Positions 48,065-57,530 of a stretch of DNA of 64,000 nt are shown here, one piece after another. A model generated the notes under the pieces. It saw only the letters and a list, made by a program, of their open reading frames with translations, searched no databases and was not told the origin of the DNA. The stretch comes from Mycobacterium genavense ATCC 51234 (GTDB lineage Bacteria; Actinomycetota; Actinomycetes; Mycobacteriales; Mycobacteriaceae). The stretch's first letter is position 1. The number at the start of each line of letters is the position of its first letter. The position numbers were made by a program, and so were the translations under genes. The DNA is taken from NCBI RefSeq assembly GCF_000526915.1, contig NZ_JAGZ01000003.1, positions 186,001 to 250,000 of the forward strand. Reading direction: 5' to 3'.

Positions 48065-49090
48065 TCAGCCTTCCTGGGATGCTGCGTACACTTCGGCGGC
48101 GCTGCCACCGATGCCGTCGGGATAGAACTGCTTGGCCCACTTGCGGATTGCCGTGAACCCCGCGTACTCGTCGGTGGCCAGCTCGGGCGGATCCGAATAC
48201 CGCTGGTGCTGCCAGATTTCGATGTCCTGCTCGAACTGCCGGATGACTTCTCGGCCGAACTCGGCAGCCTTGGTCTGGGCGCGAACCGGATCCTTGTGCG
48301 GCGCGCGGCCGATGTACACCATGAACCGGACATCGGAGGTGCACTCGTCGACCGGGGTGATCGCCGAGATGGTGCGGTTGTCGACCATGCCCCAGCTCTT
48401 GGTCACCGCGATGCCCAGCCCGCCATTGATCGCCTCGACGCCGCTGTTGACGTCCTCGATCCGCTGCCCGTCGTCGCCTTCGAAGGTGATGGTGAAGTCC
48501 ACGAACGACACCGGCTCGCCGAAGTCGTGCCGGGTGAACACCGGCACGATCGGCGTGTTGTGCACGTACTTGAAGTGCGCGAAGTCCACCCCGTTTTCCA
48601 GCACGTACTGCGGGTGCAGCTCCAAGCCGGCGCGGTACAGCCGTTGTTGCGGGTAGTAGTCGTCGGAACTGCTACCGTCGCCGAACGCGGCGAACACGTC
48701 CGGGGCGTCGAAGAACGGCTCGCGACGCTGCACGTCGTGCCAGATGTAGACGGACTCGTTGCGCTCCACCACGGGGTAGGTGCGCACCCGACGCCCGCGG
48801 TTGGGCCGGTCTTGATACGGGATGCACACGTTGCGGCCCTCATGACTCCACTACCAGCCATGGAACGGGCACTGCAAGACCTCGCCGACGACCTTGCCGC
48901 CGTAGCCCAGATGTGCCCCCAAATGTTCGCCATAGGCGTTCATCACGGTGAGCCGGCCGGAATCGGCCCGCCAGGCGACCATTTCGATGTCGAAGTACTT
49001 CATCTTGTGGACGTCCCCGACGCCGATCTCCTCGGACCAGGCGACCTGGAGCCATCCGGTCGGTTTCATCGACAACGGCGGCTTAGCCAT
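48065..49090 (-). pseudogene. Rieske-type oxygenase alpha subunit, amber stop and lost cluster ligand
   Basis: About 341 codons in one frame (KPPLSMKPTGWLQVAWSEE onward, ending YAASQEG). The Rieske domain should have Cys-x-His then Cys-x2-His. The second pair is in CPFHGW, but the first reads NAYGEHLGAHLG, with Gly (GGC) where Cys is expected. Directly after CPFHGW is an in-frame TAG (48851-48853), after which the frame continues WSHEGRNVCIPYQDR. The catalytic domain follows (NGVDFAHFKYVHNTPIV). The start is also disturbed by a 13-bp triplication. Relatives are KshA-like ring oxygenases that work with a ferredoxin reductase such as the one at 50441. Confidence 0.85.
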
Positions 49091-49116
49091 CGAACTCAGC
49101 CATCGAACTCAGCCAT
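49088..49116. repeat. 13-bp tandem repeat that triplicates the oxygenase start codon
   Basis: On the minus strand ATGGCTGAGTTCG occurs twice in tandem and is followed by ATGGCT again, giving ATGs at 49116, 49103 and 49090. AGGAGGG sits 8 bases before the first ATG, which leads only to a six-codon peptide. The true start at 49090 is 26 bases further on and out of frame with it. Confidence 0.7.
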
Positions 49117-49213
49117 CACAGCTGCCCTCCTCGCAACGAATGATAGCGGCGTCGGCTCGGACAATCACAGTACCCTCTATGAAGAAGTTAGTGGGGCCGG
49201 CCGACGCGCACAA

Positions 49214-49239
49214 GCCATCGATTACGATCGGCCGATGGC
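49214..49239. promoter_or_regulatory. Candidate TetR operator over the regulator start codon
   Basis: GCCATCG (49214-49220) and CGATGGC (49233-49239) form a perfect inverted repeat with a 12-base spacer, and the 10-bp palindrome ATCGGCCGAT (49227-49236) is nested in its right side. It covers the ATG of the TetR gene in the divergent region with the Rieske gene. Confidence 0.45.
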
Positions 49240-49900
49240 GCAGCGGGCTACCAGGCACGTTTCGGAGGCCGGCATCGCGGGCCGGCGGCCGAACCGGCGC
49301 GGCAGCGCAACCCGGGAGAACATGCTCGAGGCCGCGTTGCGGTCGCTGGGCTCGGGCGAGCCGGGCTCGGTGTCGGCCAATCGCATCGCCAAGGACATCG
49401 GCGCCACCTGGGGTGCGGTGCAGTATCAGTTCGGCGACACCGACGGTTTCTGGGCGGCCGTGCTGCACCGCACCGCCGAGCGACGCGCGGCGACGTTCTC
49501 CTCGTTGTCGACTCCGGTGCGACCGAACGCACCGCTGCGCGAGCGCGTCAGCGCCATCATCGAAACCCTGTACCGCGGTCTGGCGTCGCCGGATTCACGC
49601 GCGATCGAGAATCTGCGCGCCGCCCTCCCCCGTGACCCCGCCGAGCTGGAGCGCCTCTATCCGCGCACCGCCGCGGAGTTGTTCTCCTGGGGCAAGAGTT
49701 GGCTGGAAACCTGTCAGAACGCCTTTTCCGGGCTCGATGTCGACCCGGAGCGGGTTCGCGAGGTGGCCGCGCTGATTCCTGGCGCGATGCGTGGCCTGGT
49801 GTCCGAGCGTCAACTTGGCTCGTACGCCGACCTCGACATGGCCCGGCGAGGTCTGACCAATGCGCTGGTCGCCTATCTCGAGCACTCCCGGCGGCAATGA
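49235..49900 (+). CDS. TetR-family transcriptional regulator
   Basis: 221 residues. A basic N-terminus is followed by the TetR DNA-binding domain at about 22-68 (NMLEAALRSLGSGEPGSVSANRIAKDIGATWGAVQYQFGDTDGFWAAVL). The ligand-binding part is helical (ERVSAIIETLYRGL, AALIPGAMRGLVSE). It diverges from the Rieske oxygenase gene and probably regulates it and itself. The stop overlaps the GNAT start in an ATGA. Confidence 0.9.
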   Translation: MAQRATRHVSEAGIAGRRPNRRGSATRENMLEAALRSLGSGEPGSVSANRIAKDIGATWGAVQYQFGDTDGFWAAVLHRTAERRAATFSSLSTPVRPNAPLRERVSAIIETLYRGLASPDSRAIENLRAALPRDPAELERLYPRTAAELFSWGKSWLETCQNAFSGLDVDPERVREVAALIPGAMRGLVSERQLGSYADLDMARRGLTNALVAYLEHSRRQ

Positions 49901-50436
49901 CCTTAAGGTGGCCCTGTGAAATCGAGGACGTCAAGATCCGCCGGGCCGGGCCAAGAGATTTCGAGAAGGTTGCGGCCATGCACTATCCGGTGTGGCGGCA
50001 ATCCTTCGCCGGAATTCTGGACGATTACCTGCTCGACGTGATCGCGACACCGAGATTGTGGGCCACCGTGAAGTACCCGGAAGCGCTGATGCAGCCGGGG
50101 TGGGGCATGTGGGTTGCCGAGGCCCGCGGCAAGCTGCTGGGAATGACGGTCTTCGGGCCCGAAGCCGCCAGCACCGAAAATGTGCAGATCGACGCCCTCT
50201 ACACCGCGGACGAGGCCAAGGGTCTCGGCGTCGACGTGCGCCTGCTCGACAAGGCGGTGCGCACCTCGTCGGGCGACGTGGTGCTGTGGTGTGCGGAAAA
50301 GAACGACGCGGCACGAAAATTCTACGAAGACAACGACTTTCAGCTCGACGGCCGCACCCTGGTCTGGGAACCGCTGCCCGGTGTGAGCGTGTCCCACGTG
50401 GGTTATCGGCGGCGCCGATCAGCACCCGAAGGCTGA
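49897..50436 (+). CDS. GNAT-family acetyltransferase
   Basis: 179 residues from ATG 49897. GNAT motifs: an N-terminal KIRRAGPRDFEKVAAMHYPVW, the acetyl-CoA strand WVAEARGKLLGMTVFGPE, VQIDALYTADEAKGLGVDVRLLDKAV and the C-terminal NDAARKFYEDNDFQLDGRT. Recalled neighbours suggest Rv2775. It is coupled to the TetR gene by an ATGA. The acceptor substrate is unknown. Confidence 0.88.
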   Translation: MTLRWPCEIEDVKIRRAGPRDFEKVAAMHYPVWRQSFAGILDDYLLDVIATPRLWATVKYPEALMQPGWGMWVAEARGKLLGMTVFGPEAASTENVQIDALYTADEAKGLGVDVRLLDKAVRTSSGDVVLWCAEKNDAARKFYEDNDFQLDGRTLVWEPLPGVSVSHVGYRRRRSAPEG

Positions 50437-50440
50437 CCGC

Positions 50441-51514
50441 TCAGGCGTCGATGACGAGCCGGTCGGCCTTGGCCCGCGACACGCAGACCAGCATCTCGTC
50501 CTCACCCACGGCCGTGCGCCCACGGTGATCGACCTGTCCGGCAAGCACTTTCACCTTGCACGTCCCGCAGAACCCCTGCTGACAGGAGTACGGGGTGGTC
50601 GGGTCGAGGTCGCGCATCACGTCCCGCGCGGACCGGTTGGCCGGAACACCCACCACCCGCCGCGCCCGCGCCAGCTCGAGTTCGAACGCGACCCCGTCGA
50701 CGACCGGTGGCGGGCTGAACCGTTCGTAATGCAGCGGCGCCTCGGCGTGTTCGTTGCGGGCCAACCGAACCGCCTCGAGCATGCCGGTCGGGCCGCACAC
50801 GTAGACGGCGGTGGCGGGCCCGGCCCCGACCAGCAGGTCGTCGACCGCGGCGGCGCGGCCGCGTTCATCGTCGGCCCAGACCGTCACCCGGTCCGGCGCC
50901 GCCGCCACCACTTCGTCCAGAAACGGCATGTACTCCCGGCTGCGACCGGCATAGATTGCCCGCCAATCGATTCCGCGTTGCTGGGCCGCCTGGATCATCG
51001 GCAGGATCGGGGTCACGCCGATGCCGCCGATCACGAACAACACGTCACGCTCGGACGAACCGAGATAGAACGCGTTACGCGGCCCTTCGAATAGCAGCGT
51101 GTCGCCCACGCCATACGTGTCGTGCATCTCGATCGAACCGCCGCCGTCGGGCATCCGGCGCACGGCGATGCGGTAGTCGGTGCGCCGCCCGGGCGGGCCG
51201 CACAACGAGTACTGGCGTCGTCGCCCCGAGGGCAGCAACACATCGATATGGCCGCCGGGGGTCCACGACGGCAGCAGCCCGCCGTCCGGGTCGGCCAGCG
51301 TCAACGCGACCACATCGGGTGCGACGAGTTCGCGTTTGGCGACGACGGCGGACAGGGTGCGCCGCACCGGCTTGATCCGCGAGGACTCCCAGCGTGACAC
51401 CGAGCTGAATCCGTCGAACAGCACCCGGATCCCGCACAGCACGGCACCGAGCCGGTCCCGGTCGCGCCGGCCGTAGAGGTCGGCCGGCCGGCTGGTCCAG
51501 ATGCTTTCCCGCAC
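50441..51514 (-). CDS. Ferredoxin-NAD(P)H reductase with C-terminal 2Fe-2S domain (Rv2776c-like)
   Basis: 357 residues from GTG 51514. FAD domain (RRQYSLCGPPGRRTDYRIAVRR), NAD domain (FVIGGIGVTPILPMIQAA, VYVCGPTGMLEAVR), and a plant-type ferredoxin at the C-terminus with Cys-x4-Cys-x2-Cys in SCQQGFCGTCKV and a fourth Cys in EDEMLVCVSRA. This is the phthalate-dioxygenase-reductase layout. It could supply electrons to the Rieske oxygenase nearby. The frame is intact although that oxygenase is broken. Confidence 0.92.
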   Translation of the reverse strand: MRESIWTSRPADLYGRRDRDRLGAVLCGIRVLFDGFSSVSRWESSRIKPVRRTLSAVVAKRELVAPDVVALTLADPDGGLLPSWTPGGHIDVLLPSGRRRQYSLCGPPGRRTDYRIAVRRMPDGGGSIEMHDTYGVGDTLLFEGPRNAFYLGSSERDVLFVIGGIGVTPILPMIQAAQQRGIDWRAIYAGRSREYMPFLDEVVAAAPDRVTVWADDERGRAAAVDDLLVGAGPATAVYVCGPTGMLEAVRLARNEHAEAPLHYERFSPPPVVDGVAFELELARARRVVGVPANRSARDVMRDLDPTTPYSCQQGFCGTCKVKVLAGQVDHRGRTAVGEDEMLVCVSRAKADRLVIDA

Positions 51515-51534
51515 AGGCAATCCCCCCGCCCTGC

Positions 51535-53301
51535 TTACGTCGGCCGAATATCCAACCGCGCCAGTAGCCGGATCGCCGACGGGCTGATCCGGCGCATCGC
51601 GTAGCCGATCCTGGATTCGGCGGCGACCGGCAACACCGCGGGGCCGGTCTTGATCGCCTTGACAATCGCCTCGGCCACGGCCTCCGGGCTGTAGTTGCGG
51701 CGCCGGTAGGCCGCGTCGGCCTTGTCCCGGGCGCGCTCCTGCTCGGCGTCCGACATCCCGGCGTAGACGGTGTTCTTGGCGATATCGGTGTTGACGAATC
51801 CGGGACACACCGCGGTGACGGTGATGCCCTCGTCGGCGAAGTCGGCGCGCAGCGATTCGCTGAATCCCAGCACCGCCGCCTTCGTGGTGCTGTAGGCGAC
51901 CATGGACTTCGACGGTAGATATGCCGACGCGGAGGCCACGTTGATGATCGCGCCGCCCTCGCCACGGTCGACCATCTGCGCGCCGAACGCCCGGCTGCCG
52001 GAGATCACCCCGCGCAGGTTGACCCCGATGATGTCCTCCCAGTTCTCCGGGCTGGTGTCCAGGAATCGGCCCACCATCCCGATCCCGGCATTGTTCACCA
52101 GGATGTCGACCACGCCATGGTCGTTGAGTACTTGTGCGGCAAGGTCGTTCATCGCGTCTTCGTCGCTGACGTCGGTCTGGTACACCGCGGCCTCGGCGCA
52201 CGCGGCGCGAACCGCGTCCGCGGTTTCGTTGGCCGCAGCCGGGTTTCGATCGACGATGATCACCTTGCGGGCGCCGTGGCGGGCCAGTTCCACCGCGGTG
52301 GCCCGGCCGATGCCGGCACCCGCACCGGTGACCAACGCCAGCTTGCCCGGTATCTCGTGCGGGCCGCCCCGCACGGACGGCTCACCGGCGGTGAGGGTGC
52401 CGGCGACGCTGCGGTCGATCCACTCACTGGTCAGCCGGGCCACCACGTCGGGACGCGACGTCACCACCCAGTGACCGCCCTCGATCGAAACCACCCTGCC
52501 CCCAGCGGGTATCGCGCTGGTGAAGCGCTGCAGGGCGGGCGTCACGAACAGGTCCATGCGTGGCACCAGCACCTGCACCGCGACGTTGGTCTGGGGCAGT
52601 TCGCGTCCCGGCATCAGCATCGGCGAGGGCATGTTGGCGCGGTAGAGGTTCAACCCGTTGACATAATCGGCGACCGAGCGCGGCGTGGCGCGGCGCTGAC
52701 TGCGGGTGCTCGATCGGCCGATGCGTTCCACGGCCTCAACGACTTTCACGCCGATGCCGGAATGAAACGCGGCCTCCGGCACGCACGGGCACAGAAAGAA
52801 GCCGATATACGTCGACGCCATCAGCTGCCCGGCGACCTGGGCCAGCGTCCGCGGATTGCGCGCCGAACGCAAGAACCTGCCCGCGTACTGCAGATGCGGA
52901 CCCGAGATCGAGGTGAACGACACGATCTTGTCCATCACCGATTCGTCGGTGACGGCCGCCCAGGCCTGGATCGAGCCCCAGTCGTGGGCCAGCAGGTGGA
53001 CCTGCTCGACCCCGAGGCTGTCGATCACCGCGGCCAGATCGGACACCAGATGTTCGAACGCATAGCCGGATTGTTTTGCCGGACGCGATGATTCGCCCGC
53101 CCCGCGGACATCGTAGGCGACGAAGTTGTACCGGCCCGCGTAGTTCTGCGCGAACTCCTCGGCGACCGGATCCCAGACGTGGTGGTTATCGGGCCAGCCG
53201 TGAATGGCCAGGATGGTCGGTCGCTGCGGGTCGATTTCCGTGTAGCGATGGACGGCCAGGGCCACACCGTTGGATGCGGTGAATCCGAAGTCGATGGTCA
53301 T
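51535..53301 (-). CDS. ephD: Two-domain alpha/beta-hydrolase and SDR protein, EphD-like
   Basis: 588 residues, near the 592 recalled for EphD. Residues ~1-290 are an epoxide-hydrolase-type alpha/beta hydrolase: oxyanion HGWPDNHH, nucleophile Asp in HDWGSIQAW, terminal His in EGGHWVV. Residues ~310-588 are an SDR: TGAGAGIGRATA, NNAGIGMVG, Tyr-x3-Lys in AYSTTKAAV. EphD has been linked to epoxymycolate handling; the substrate here is not shown. It stands about 20 bases from the reductase gene on the same strand. Confidence 0.88.
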   Translation of the reverse strand: MTIDFGFTASNGVALAVHRYTEIDPQRPTILAIHGWPDNHHVWDPVAEEFAQNYAGRYNFVAYDVRGAGESSRPAKQSGYAFEHLVSDLAAVIDSLGVEQVHLLAHDWGSIQAWAAVTDESVMDKIVSFTSISGPHLQYAGRFLRSARNPRTLAQVAGQLMASTYIGFFLCPCVPEAAFHSGIGVKVVEAVERIGRSSTRSQRRATPRSVADYVNGLNLYRANMPSPMLMPGRELPQTNVAVQVLVPRMDLFVTPALQRFTSAIPAGGRVVSIEGGHWVVTSRPDVVARLTSEWIDRSVAGTLTAGEPSVRGGPHEIPGKLALVTGAGAGIGRATAVELARHGARKVIIVDRNPAAANETADAVRAACAEAAVYQTDVSDEDAMNDLAAQVLNDHGVVDILVNNAGIGMVGRFLDTSPENWEDIIGVNLRGVISGSRAFGAQMVDRGEGGAIINVASASAYLPSKSMVAYSTTKAAVLGFSESLRADFADEGITVTAVCPGFVNTDIAKNTVYAGMSDAEQERARDKADAAYRRRNYSPEAVAEAIVKAIKTGPAVLPVAAESRIGYAMRRISPSAIRLLARLDIRPT

Positions 53302-53304
53302 AGC

Positions 53305-54213
53305 TCAGTGCGATGCCCTTGCTGCGGGAGAGACGGCCAGATAGTCGACTGCTCGCCCGAGCCCGCCCAGCTGCGAGGGGTGAAAGCCCGGCCGGTAGTA
53401 GTCGGCGATACCACGCAGGAAGCGTAGCGGGCCGGGCAACAGGCCCCGGCGGGCCGCTTTGACGTAGTCGCGCCAGTGCGGCTTGGTGCCCGGGGGCAAC
53501 AGCGGATCCACCGAATACAGGTACCGCACACCACGAATCCACAGCAGCAACATCGCCGGCGAGACCACCAGCTGGGCGCGCACCCGCCGCCAGTACCCGG
53601 CCCGCAGATGCGTCATGGTGTCGAAGGCCACCGCCTTGTGCTCGACCTCTTCGGCACCATGCCAGCGCAGCATGTCCAGCATCACCGGATCGGTGCCGAT
53701 GGCGTCGTGCGCCGGGGTGTTCAAAATCCACTCGCCCAGGATCGCGGTGTAGTGCTCGATCGAGAAGATGAACGAGACCTGCTCGGCTAGCCAGCGCTCC
53801 TGGCGCCGTTTGCTCCACTCCGGCTTGGGCCCCAGCAGCTTCTCGAACATCCACCTGATCTGACCGGTGTAGGGCGTCACGTCGATGCCCCGCGCCTCGA
53901 ACCGGGCGAGCACGCCCGAGTGCGCCTGCGAATGCACGGCCTCCTGGCCGATGAAGCCCTGCACGTCCAGCCGCAACTGGTCATCCCGGATCAACGGGAG
54001 CGCGCGCTTGAACACCTCGACGAAGAACTCCTCACCCGCGGGCAACAGCAGGTGCAGGACGTTGAGCATGTGCGTGGTGAACGGCTCGCCGGGCACGTAG
54101 TGCACCGGTAGCGCCGCCCAGTCGAAGGCCACGTCACGTGCCTCGAGCACGAGCCGCTCGTGGTCCAGCGATGCGTCATGCGCACGCGCGGCCTGGTCGT
54201 CGACGGCGAACAT
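53305..54213 (-). CDS. Metal-dependent hydrolase family protein (PF10118-like)
   Basis: 302 residues. The family pattern of Glu and His pairs is visible: GQEAVHSQAH near 107, SIEHYTAILGEWIL near 165 and WHGAEEVEHKAVAFD near 200, which together suggest a di-metal helical bundle. A short hydrophobic patch follows (LLLWIRGVRYLYSV). The gene lies four bases before ephD on the same strand. The reaction is unknown. Confidence 0.85.
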   Translation of the reverse strand: MFAVDDQAARAHDASLDHERLVLEARDVAFDWAALPVHYVPGEPFTTHMLNVLHLLLPAGEEFFVEVFKRALPLIRDDQLRLDVQGFIGQEAVHSQAHSGVLARFEARGIDVTPYTGQIRWMFEKLLGPKPEWSKRRQERWLAEQVSFIFSIEHYTAILGEWILNTPAHDAIGTDPVMLDMLRWHGAEEVEHKAVAFDTMTHLRAGYWRRVRAQLVVSPAMLLLWIRGVRYLYSVDPLLPPGTKPHWRDYVKAARRGLLPGPLRFLRGIADYYRPGFHPSQLGGLGRAVDYLAVSPAARASH

Positions 54214-54313
54214 GTGACCCCTCCGACAAAGTCGTCTCGGTGAACATCGGGCAGGGCAAGTATAAGTTCGCGACGCGAATATGCGAAACCGCCGGTACCG
54301 GGTTTCTGCTTTG

Positions 54314-55811
54314 TCAGTGGGCCGCCACGTTGCGGCGCAGGTCGTACTGGCCGGGGTCGGGTTTCGCCAGCATCCAGCGGTGTTCGGCCGGCGTGAGGGG
54401 CCACACTTCGGGCATGCCGTCCTTGTTGAGGTACCAGCTGCTGCAGCCGGTGGTCCACACGGTGTCAGGCATCGCGGCCCGCAGCTTCGCGTTGAATCGC
54501 TCGGTCGCCGCGGCCGTGGGCTCGATCGTGTCGAATTCGCCGCGGCGCCAGCGCTCGATCCAGCTCACGATGTGGTCGGCCTGCGATTCGGCCACGGTGG
54601 TCAGCGCGAGATTGCGCACCGGACTGTGCGGGCCGAGCATCATGAAGAAGTTCGGGAAGCCGGACAGCGCAACGGTTTGATAGGCGCGGGGACCGTCGCG
54701 TCAGACCTCGTTGGCGCAGATCCCGTCGCGGCCGATCAGCTCCATCGGCCGGAAGAACGCATGCGTATCGAATCCCGTTGCCAGCACGATGATGTCGGCC
54801 TCGTGCAGCACGCCGTCGGCGGTGACGATGCCGCGCCGTTCCACGTGGTCTATGTCGGCGGTCACCAGCTCGACGTCGTCGCGCTGCATGGCCCGGTAGA
54901 AGCCATTCGACATCACCAGCCGCTTGCAGGCCGGCGTGTAGTCAGGGGTCAGGGCCCGGCGCAGCTGCGGATCGCGAATCTCCCAGAGGCTGGCGCGGCA
55001 CAGCGCCGCCATGATCTTCCGGCGCAGGCCCGGCTTGGTCAGTCCGACCGAGAAGAAGTCGTATCCCGCGCTGTAGATGCGGTACGCCCACGCATCCAGC
55101 CACGGCATCTTGCGGCGGGTGATTCCGGTGAACCTGCTGCAGCGCGGATTGACCAGCCGCAGCACCCATTGCGGGGTGCGTTGAAACGTCAACACCTTGC
55201 CCGCCACACCGGCCAGCCCGCAGACCAGCTGGACTCCGGTGGATCCGTTGCCTATCAACGCGATTCGGCGTCCCCACAACACCACGTCATGGTCCCAGCG
55301 GGCCGAATGGAAGACGGAGCCGCCGAAGTGCTCCAGCCCGGCGATCGACGGCAGGCGCGGGTGATGGAGCACACCGGTCGCCGAGATCAGGAACTCGACC
55401 TTACTTTCCTCGCCGGCCTTCGTGCGCAGCACCCATCGGCCGCCGTCGAAACGGGCATGGACGATTTCGGTGCCGAACCGGATCCGCTCGCGCAGTCCGT
55501 ATTGGTCGCCGATGCCGCGAAAGTAGGCCTGGATTTCGCCGCCCGGCGAGAACAAGCGCGACCAGTTCGGATTCCGCGCGAAGCTGTACTGGAAAATCCG
55601 CGAGGGTGATGTCGCAGACCAGACCGGGATAGGTGTTCTCCCGCCAGGTGCCGCCTACCTCGTCGGCCTTTTCATACACGGTGAAATCGGTTATGCCGTT
55701 GCGCTGCAAGGCGATTGCGATGCACATGCCCGACATGCCGGCTCCGACGACGGCCACGGTGGGATCGCGTCGCGTCGTCGGTGCCGACACGCACCGGTCG
55801 TTCATCCGCAA
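54314..55811 (-). pseudogene. Flavin monooxygenase (Baeyer-Villiger type), frameshift and nonsense codon
   Basis: FAD Rossmann motif VAVVGAGMSGMCIAIAL near residue 20, then YEKADEVGGTWRENTYPGLVCDI. An extra C near 55607 shifts the frame; the right frame continues QYSFARNPNWSRLFSPGGEIQ. NADPH motif IALIGNGSTGVQL is present. At 54701-54703 an in-frame TGA replaces a Trp expected before RDGPRAYQTVALSGFPNFFMM, and the rest runs to 54314. Relatives include EthA-like and Rv3083-like enzymes that oxidise ketones. Two lesions of different kind support decay. Confidence 0.84.
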
Positions 55812-55820
55812 ATCATAAGC

Positions 55821-56336
55821 CTAGATCGGGGCTGCGCCGCGGAGATGTTCGAAGATCAACGAGGTCTGCGTTCCGGCGACGTCGGCGTCGGCGTTGAGGT
55901 TGTCCACCACGAAGGAACGCAGGTCTTCGGTGTCGCGGGCAGCGACGTGCAGGATGAAATCGTCTGCGCCGGCGAGGAAATAGACGTCCATCACCTGCCG
56001 CCTACCCCGGATCTGGTGGATGAAGCTGCGGATCTTGCCGCGCGCGTTGGATTGCAGGGTCACCGAGATCATCGCCTGGAGCGGAATTCCCGCCGCGACC
56101 GGGTCGATGTCGGTGTAGAAGCCCCGGATCACGCCGAGGTCGACCAGCCGCCGCACCCGTCCATGACACGTCGACGCCGCGATTCCGACCGCCTCGGCAA
56201 GCGCGTTGTTGGTGATTCACGCGTCGGCGTGCAGCAGGCTGAGAATTCTGCGGTCCACGTCGTCGAGATCGGCGGGCCGAATATTCTTCGGCGCCTCAGC
56301 CAGGCCACCGACAATATCTGTTGACTTATCGGTCAT
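55821..56336 (-). pseudogene. aldR: Lrp/AsnC-family regulator AldR (Rv2779c-like), nonsense codon in the DNA-binding domain
   Basis: 171 codons plus stop. The helix-turn-helix region reads DLDDVDRRILSLLHADA, then TGA at 56217-56219, then ITNNALAEAVGIAASTCHGRVRRL. An Arg codon CGA is expected there, so one C-to-T change explains it. The ligand-binding RAM domain is intact (QVMDVYFLAGADDFILHVAARDTEDLRSF). AldR controls the divergent ald gene in response to alanine in M. tuberculosis. Confidence 0.88.
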
Positions 56337-56402
56337 ATGTCGATTTTACAGAATTACATCAGCATGTTTGCCGCTTTATCGAAGTTTCTTCACAATTGAA
56401 CC

Positions 56403-57530
56403 ATGCGAGTCGGCATCCCCACCGAGACCAAAAACAACGAGTTCCGGGTGGCGATCACCCCGGCGGGCGTCGCCGAACTGACGCAACGCGGCCACGAGGT
56501 GCTGGTCCAGGCCGGCGCCGGAGAGGGGTCGGCGATCACCGACATGGAGTTCAAGGCGGCGGGTGCGCAGCTGCTCAGTTCCGCCGAGCAGGTGTGGGCC
56601 GACGCCGACCTGCTGCTCAAGGTCAAGGAACCGATGCCCGCCGAGTACGCGCTGCTGCGCTCCGAGCAGGTGCTGTTCACCTATCTGCACCTGGCGGCAT
56701 CGCGCGCCTGCACGGACGCGCTGTTGACTTCCGGTACCACGTCGATCGCGTACGAGACCGTGCAGACCGCCGACGGCGCACTGCCGTTGCTGGCCCCGAT
56801 GAGCGAGGTCGCCGGCCGGCTGTCCGCCCAGATCGGGGCGTATCACCTGATGCGCACGCAGGGCGGACGCGGTGTGCTGATGGGCGGGGTGCCGGGCGTC
56901 AAGCCCGCCGACGTGGTGGTTGTCGGCGCCGGCACCGCCGGCTACAACGCGACCCGGGTGGCCAGCGGCATGGGCGCCAGCGTCCGGGTGCTGGACCTCA
57001 ACATCGACAAGCTGCGCCTGCTCGACGCCGAATTCGCCGGCCACATCCAGACCCGCTACTCGTCGGCCTACGAGCTCGAAGGGGCGGTCCGGCACGCCGA
57101 TCTGGTGATCGGCGCCGTCCTGGTGCCCGGCTCCAAGGCGCCCAAGCTGATCGCCAATTCGCTTGTCGTGCAGATGAAACCGGGCGCGGTGTTGGTGGAC
57201 ATCTCGATCGACCAGGGCGGGTGCTTCGAGGATTCGCGGCCCACCACCCACGACGACCCGACGTTCACCGTGCACGATGCGCTGTTCTACTGCGTGGCCA
57301 ACATGCCCAGCGCGGTCCCCAAGACCTCGACCTACGCGCTGACCAATGCGACCATGCCGTACGTGCTGCGGCTCGCCGACCTGGGCTGGGCGCAGGCCTG
57401 CCGGTCGGATCCGGCTCTGACAAAAGGCCTTTCGACACACCGGGGCGCGCTGCTGTCCGAGCGGGTGGCCGCCGACCTGGGCCTGCAGTTCACCGAACCG
57501 GCCGGCGTGCTGGCCCAGGCGCCGCGCTAG
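56403..57530 (+). CDS. ald: L-alanine dehydrogenase
   Basis: 375 residues, intact. It interconverts alanine and pyruvate plus ammonia with NAD and also reduces glyoxylate. Substrate Arg in [13 protein letters not shown], Lys in LLKVKEP, catalytic His in [12 protein letters not shown] motif [16 protein letters not shown], and Asp in DIDQGG. It diverges from the broken aldR across 66 bases that should hold its operator. The stop overlaps that of the converging NPD gene by four bases. Confidence 0.96.
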   Translation: MRVGIPTETKNNEFRVAITPAGVAELTQRGHEVLVQAGAGEGSAITDMEFKAAGAQLLSSAEQVWADADLLLKVKEPMPAEYALLRSEQVLFTYLHLAASRACTDALLTSGTTSIAYETVQTADGALPLLAPMSEVAGRLSAQIGAYHLMRTQGGRGVLMGGVPGVKPADVVVVGAGTAGYNATRVASGMGASVRVLDLNIDKLRLLDAEFAGHIQTRYSSAYELEGAVRHADLVIGAVLVPGSKAPKLIANSLVVQMKPGAVLVDISIDQGGCFEDSRPTTHDDPTFTVHDALFYCVANMPSAVPKTSTYALTNATMPYVLRLADLGWAQACRSDPALTKGLSTHRGALLSERVAADLGLQFTEPAGVLAQAPR

